DNA of 64,000 bases from Larus michahellis (taxonomy: Eukaryota; Chordata; Aves; Charadriiformes; Laridae): the NCBI RefSeq assembly GCF_964199755.1, contig NC_133903.1:2621001-2685000 (forward strand), given 5' to 3'. Each line of letters begins with the position of its first letter. Position 1 is the first letter of the stretch. The position numbers and the translations under genes were made by a program. The notes beneath the pieces are model-generated. The model ran no database searches, had not been told where the DNA came from, and worked only from the letters and a program-made list of their open reading frames with translations. This document shows positions 60,078 to 64,000 of this stretch, piece after piece.

Positions 60078-61325
60078 TATCAGAAGGGAATCATGCTTGG
60101 GATGCTTTGGCTGGATTTTTCATGAATGATTAGGATGTGTGACACGATGCAGACGTGGAAATGGGGAGGGTTTGGGCTGGGCTGGAGGGTGGGGAGGGGG
60201 GGAGAGAAGGGAGAGAGCGAGGACTCCCTCCATCCAGGCTGGGCGCTCTGCGGTGCAGCCCTGGAAGCCGCCCTGCCTCGGGGCCGGGGGGGGACGGACC
60301 GGCACCTCGCACCCTCCCCGTTTGGGGAGCGACAGGCAGAGGCTGTGATGGTGGCACGGCTGCGGCCGCCTCTCCCGCGGTAGGTACCTGACGGATGTGC
60401 TGCCATCACCGCGGGGTGATGAAGGATTTTGGGTGGCGGCACGGGCAGGTGGATTTTCTGCTGGGCACCGACCAGAGGGGCGTAGTCGCCGGCTGAGGTG
60501 AGAGTGAAGGGCAGCGTCTCGGCAGGGGATGGTCTCTGTCGGTCAGACATGCCTCCACGTCACGAGAAATATCGGGCAGGTCAGCTCTGGCAGCCTGGGA
60601 CCGAGAGGATGGGGAAGCAACAGTCTTGGTGCGTTGGGAGAGGCGAACTCCTGCCCTGCTTTGTTATCGGAAGGGGGGGGGCTTTTGTTTCTGTTGTTTT
60701 CCGGGTTTTCTGGTAGCGTCTCCTTTGGGTGGGGACGGCTCTTGAAAGCAGGTTACGAACCAGGCAGCTTCTTTCTGGGTTGCTGATTCAATTTCGAGCC
60801 GGGTTAATAATAACCAAAATAAGAATGAAGGGAGTTGTTGTCTTGTGGCTTTCCAGTGCCTTTTATGAGCGGAGGTAACTCTTAATTCCATCCCTAATAG
60901 GCTGTTCTGAGCGTCTGGGATTCCTCCGGAGGGAGGTGAGGGAGTGACTGGGCCTGGGAGGCCGCGCTCCGTGTGAGAAGGGACGGCATATTGCGGGGCG
61001 GTGGATGGTGGTGAGCCGAAATGCTAATTACAGACGTGAGCTGGTGGCCTTTCCCCCCTCCCGACTTAATCTCAGCGCTGGCTCATAGAAAAATACGAGG
61101 TCTTCAGCGTTAAAACGCAATGCACTTGTCAACGCAAATTTCCCTTTCTTGTATCTGGATGGGGTGAACTGGTCCATCCAAATCCATCCCAGTGTCTTAA
61201 AACAACTGTGTGTTATTTCTTTTAATGGTGGTTGAGTTGGGGGTTTGGACCGTGTGTTGGGTATCGTCTTCCTCCCTTCATCTCTGACATTACTGTAACC
61301 TGAAAATCTTGTTTTCTTTTTCCAG

Positions 61326-61405
61326 TTACAATTTCTGAGCAGTTTTGTCCGGAAGACTGTGCTCAGGTTATGACGACTAATCCCAAACCGAACAAGGCAT
61401 TAAAG
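61326..61405 (+). CDS. MAFK: MAFK exon 2: 5'UTR end and first 12 codons
   Basis: Acceptor TTTTTCCAG ends at 61325. The exon carries 44 untranslated bases and the ATG at 61370, encoding [12 protein letters not shown], identical to the mammalian MafK N-terminus, then splices at AAG/GTAGGGG after 61405 in phase 0. The frame reading on into the intron is not used. Confidence 0.93.
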
Positions 61406-63032
61406 GTAGGGGAGAAGGGCGAGCGGGCGATGCTGGGTGGCAGGGGAGGCTGTCGCGGAACCCTACGACATCGGTCGTACGCAACTGCTCTTTTTCATTC
61501 CGAGAGACTTACAAATGGGTGCCGATACAATTTCCCACTGTCTACAGGAAAGGTTAGAGTAGAAGAATACTGGTGATACCAGGAAGAAGTCTAAAGTCTC
61601 TGGGATGGCGTGGAGGCTAGCGTGTCTGTCCAAGTCGGTTGCTATCCAAGAGACTTTTGACTATTAGCAGCATCCTGAAACCGCTGCTCCCAGGCCTGTC
61701 AATGAAGTACTTCTGCTTTCAGGACTGGGAGGCCCTGGGGAAAGGAGGTGTTCAGCTGCTGTATCTCAGATCCATGAGCCAGTGAACGCCTGGGACACAC
61801 CGGCGTGGTGGTGGTGTGCCCATGGCTTGTGCAGGCATTGTCACAGTTTCTTTCCAGTGTCTCAGCTCTTCGCTCCAGATGTTCTTTCATCTGTGAAGAG
61901 ACGAAAGGATGATGTCTTAAAGGTTCTGGACTCGATGATCTTGAAGGTCTTTTCCAACCTAAATGGTTCTATGGTTCTGAAAATAATTGTGGTAGCAAAC
62001 CTGCTTGAGGAAAAGGCGCAAGGCCTTGGTGTCTTTCTCGTGTAACTTCAGAGCCTGGCCTGGGCACCAGGGAAACCGAATCGGGCTGTGCTCCTTGAGG
62101 CCAAGCAGGGTTGGGTTTCTTCATGACTTAGATGAGCAGTCTTCAACGAAAAGCCACAAAATGCTGGATTAAACCCTCCATACATGTGGCTGTTCTGCTT
62201 TTGAGGTGCTGCACTGGCATCTCAGCGTAATGCTGGGAAAAGGTGTCATCTTTAGCATTCAGTAGGAATGCCAGGTCCTGCCAAAGGAATGCAAAAGGTT
62301 TCATTTTGCTTTACGTTTATCTCCTTAAAAATCTTACTGTTCGGTTCCCACTGGGTGAGGAAGGCTCACTGCTTTCTCTGACTTCAGGGTGTTACCCAAA
62401 CCCAGACGACAGCGGTGCTTGGATCTCTGTCGTGTTTTTCCCAGGTGTTTTAGTGGAGCGTGTGCTCTCCGCACCGCTTCGGGGGTGTTTTCCAGGTAGG
62501 GGTGTCACGGTGCTGAGGGGTGGCCCGTCTCTCTTCCCTGCCCGGAGCATCCCTTCGCGAAGGGTCGTCGCTACCCCTGTGCTGTTGGTATTTGCAGGTA
62601 AAGGAGGAGTCAGGAGAGAATGCCCCAGTGCTGAGTGATGATGAACTCGTGTCAATGTCCGTACGGGAGCTGAACCAGCACCTGAGGGGTCTCACCAAAG
62701 AGGAGGTCATCCGTCTGAAGCAGCGGAGGCGCACGCTGAAGAACCGGGGCTACGCCGCCAGCTGCCGCATCAAGCGGGTGACTCAGAAAGAGGAGCTGGA
62801 GAGGCAGCGGGTCGAGCTGCAGCAAGAGGTGGAGAAGCTGGCCAGAGAGAACAGCAGCATGAAGCTAGAGCTGGACGCCTTGCGCTCCAAGTACGAAGCA
62901 CTCCAGACCTTTGCTCGTACCGTGGCGCGAGGGCCCATCACCCCGACCAAAGTTGCCACCACCAGTGTCATCACCATTGTGAAATCAGCCGAAATCTCGT
63001 CCAGTTCTGTGCCGTTCTCAGCAGCGTCCTAG
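61370..63032 (+). CDS. MAFK: MAFK, small Maf bZIP transcription factor (complete)
   Basis: Nuclear DNA-binding partner of CNC (NF-E2 p45, NRF1-3) and BACH proteins; the heterodimers control globin, antioxidant and detoxification genes, while small Maf homodimers repress because they lack an activation domain. Joined exons 61370-61405 and 62598-63032 give 156 residues, the same as human. Visible parts: a SUMO-consensus VKEE at Lys14, the extended homology region about 25-46, the basic region 51-72 with [14 protein letters not shown] (Asn61, Tyr64, Cys68 and Arg69 being base-contact residues of Mafs), and a zipper with Leu79, Leu86, Leu93, Met100, Leu107. The tail ends SSVPFSAAS as in mammals, where MafF and MafG differ. 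No damage is seen. It faces away from the GAA-like gene. Confidence 0.97.
61406..62597 (+). other. MAFK: MAFK intron 2
   Basis: Spliced intron from GTAGGGG to TTTGCAG. It contains a CR1 3' fragment (61925-61980) and no other gene. A frame open from 62520 into exon 3 is chance. Confidence 0.85.
61925..61981 (+). mobile_element. Short CR1-type LINE 3' end
   Basis: GGACTCGATGATCTTGAAGG, TCTTTTCCAACCTAAATGG and TTCTATGGTTCTG are the last ~55 bp of an avian CR1 copy, lying in MAFK intron 2. Confidence 0.85.
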
Positions 63033-64000
63033 TGCCCCCGGTGGGGGGAACTAGCAGCCTTTCAGAGGGGAGGGGATAAGGCTCTTATGCATTGTTCCGG
63101 AGTCCTTGGTCACATCAAGAATTGGCAGTTTTAACGATTCTCTTCCAAAAGTGCAAAAAATAGAAAAAAAGAAAAGGAAAACAAAAACCAACCAAACTCC
63201 AAACCTACAAAGGGAACTTAACTGGCTGCTTCTGTCTGGACTCGGTGGCTCCATCGACCTCTCGTGTCCGGGATTTGAGCTCTGTATGCAGTACCGATTG
63301 CAAGATCTGCTTCCTCCTTCCCCCTGCCTCCCTGAACCCCTCTCAGCCGTGGGCAGCTTTCCCACTGGGAGAAGATAACCTGAGGAGCCTCCGGAGTCTT
63401 CATGAATGATGCTCAAGAGCCAGGAAACAGATGGACCGTAGAAGTCATCATGTGAGATGAATGTATGGGGGGGGAAGAAAAAAAAGTTTCCTTTTGTGGC
63501 ATCCTACTCCCTGTAAGAAGGGTCTCCCCTGCTTTCCCCACTTCCATCTGATATTCCGAGGGCAGGGATATTAGGCTTTCTGGATTAGATTTCATCCTGC
63601 TATGAGTGGATGGGAGCGGGAGGACGATGGAGATTAATGCTTGGGTCTGACCACACCCATTAGGAATAACCTTTTGTTTTCAATCCATGCTGTTAAAATA
63701 TGGAAAAATATATATTTTACATATTTTAATACGCCCCATTACCTGTGTGGCCTATAAAAAAACTACATTGCAGCCTCCTTTATTCCAAGCCCGAGTTTCC
63801 CGATAGCTCCTTCCCTAAGGTGTGCCTGTGAATTGGGTATATTTATGCAGTTTTATTTCTTCCAAATGATCCGCGGTCTTGAAGTAGCGGCTTTTTTTTT
63901 TTTTTTTCATTTTTTTAATATTTTTTTTTTTTTTGGTGGATTCCCTGAAGCTTAAGGGAAGGAGGCACAGTAAATGCTGTGAAGAGCTGTGTGATGGAGC
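63033..64000 (+). other. MAFK: MAFK 3'UTR (start; runs off the window)
   Basis: Sequence after the stop TAG at 63030-63032. No canonical AATAAA is present up to 64000; the nearest variant is AGTAAA near 63970. AT-rich patches at 63690-63730 and poly-T runs at 63890-63937 look like UTR regulatory or low-complexity sequence. Small Maf mRNAs have long 3'UTRs, so it probably continues past the end of the window. Confidence 0.6.

Larger units (their letters stand above)
54262..61325 (+). other. MAFK: MAFK intron 1, non-coding with regulatory-looking motifs
   Basis: No coding exon of another gene is visible. It contains poly-G/poly-C tracts (54.28-54.66 kb), a small-Maf/AP-1 type element (54384-54394), TGACTCA sites at 56669 and 59136, a (GGTTG) run at about 55902-55921, a CpG-rich patch at 58.7-59.5 kb that may be an alternative first exon, a long poly-T at 59727-59750, and an X-box pair at 60.02-60.08 kb. 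The intron ends at TTTTTCCAG at 61325. Confidence 0.6.

Noticed and set aside
62520-62597. In-frame upstream extension of MAFK exon 3
   Set aside because: It lies in intron 2 before a good TTTGCAG acceptor. The true N-terminus is in the exon at 61370.

Overview
This window is vertebrate nuclear DNA, most likely avian. It has intron-rich housekeeping genes with short introns, CR1-type LINE 3' ends finishing in TTCTATGGTTCT-like tails, and many GC-rich minisatellites, as on a bird microchromosome. Gene order (INTS1 then MAFK) matches the conserved block that in human lies on 7p22.3 next to MICALL2 and UNCX. The exact species cannot be named from the sequence.

Layout: 1-9.47 kb has no gene I can support. 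It opens with a CpG-rich edge and a minisatellite, then an AT-rich block, a GA microsatellite and a homeodomain/octamer-rich block that looks like conserved regulatory DNA. From 38,416 down to 10,256 on the minus strand lies the complete INTS1 gene. I could place 47 coding exons, all in phase, giving 2,186 residues. From 49,707 down to 39,452, also on the minus strand, lies a complete acid alpha-glucosidase paralogue (GH31, GAA family). It has 19 coding exons and 928 residues, with an N-terminal membrane anchor, a trefoil domain and all the recognisable catalytic residues. Its poly(A) signal is only about 650 bp upstream of the INTS1 start codon. MAFK occupies the right-hand end on the plus strand. 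It has a CpG-island promoter near 53.7-54.3 kb, a 7-kb first intron rich in regulatory-looking sites, and coding exons at 61,370-61,405 and 62,598-63,032 encoding the full 156-residue small Maf protein.

The three genes belong to different processes: snRNA 3'-end processing and promoter-proximal termination (INTS1), lysosomal-type glycogen/maltose hydrolysis (GAA paralogue), and bZIP transcription control of stress and erythroid genes (MAFK). They are neighbours rather than a pathway. The GAA paralogue and MAFK diverge from a shared 4-kb spacer full of tandem repeats.

The most interesting signals are: the membrane-anchored GAA paralogue between INTS1 and MAFK; an ~870-bp higher-order minisatellite filling one of its introns and a second array in its 3'UTR; a six-copy ~130-bp satellite carrying the 13-bp inverted repeat GTGTCCGGGACAC beside the MAFK CpG island; a consensus small-Maf/CNC binding element 120 bp into MAFK intron 1; and a pair of RFX X-boxes 41 bp apart deeper in the same intron. 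I saw no bacterial-type system, CRISPR array, tRNA or rRNA.
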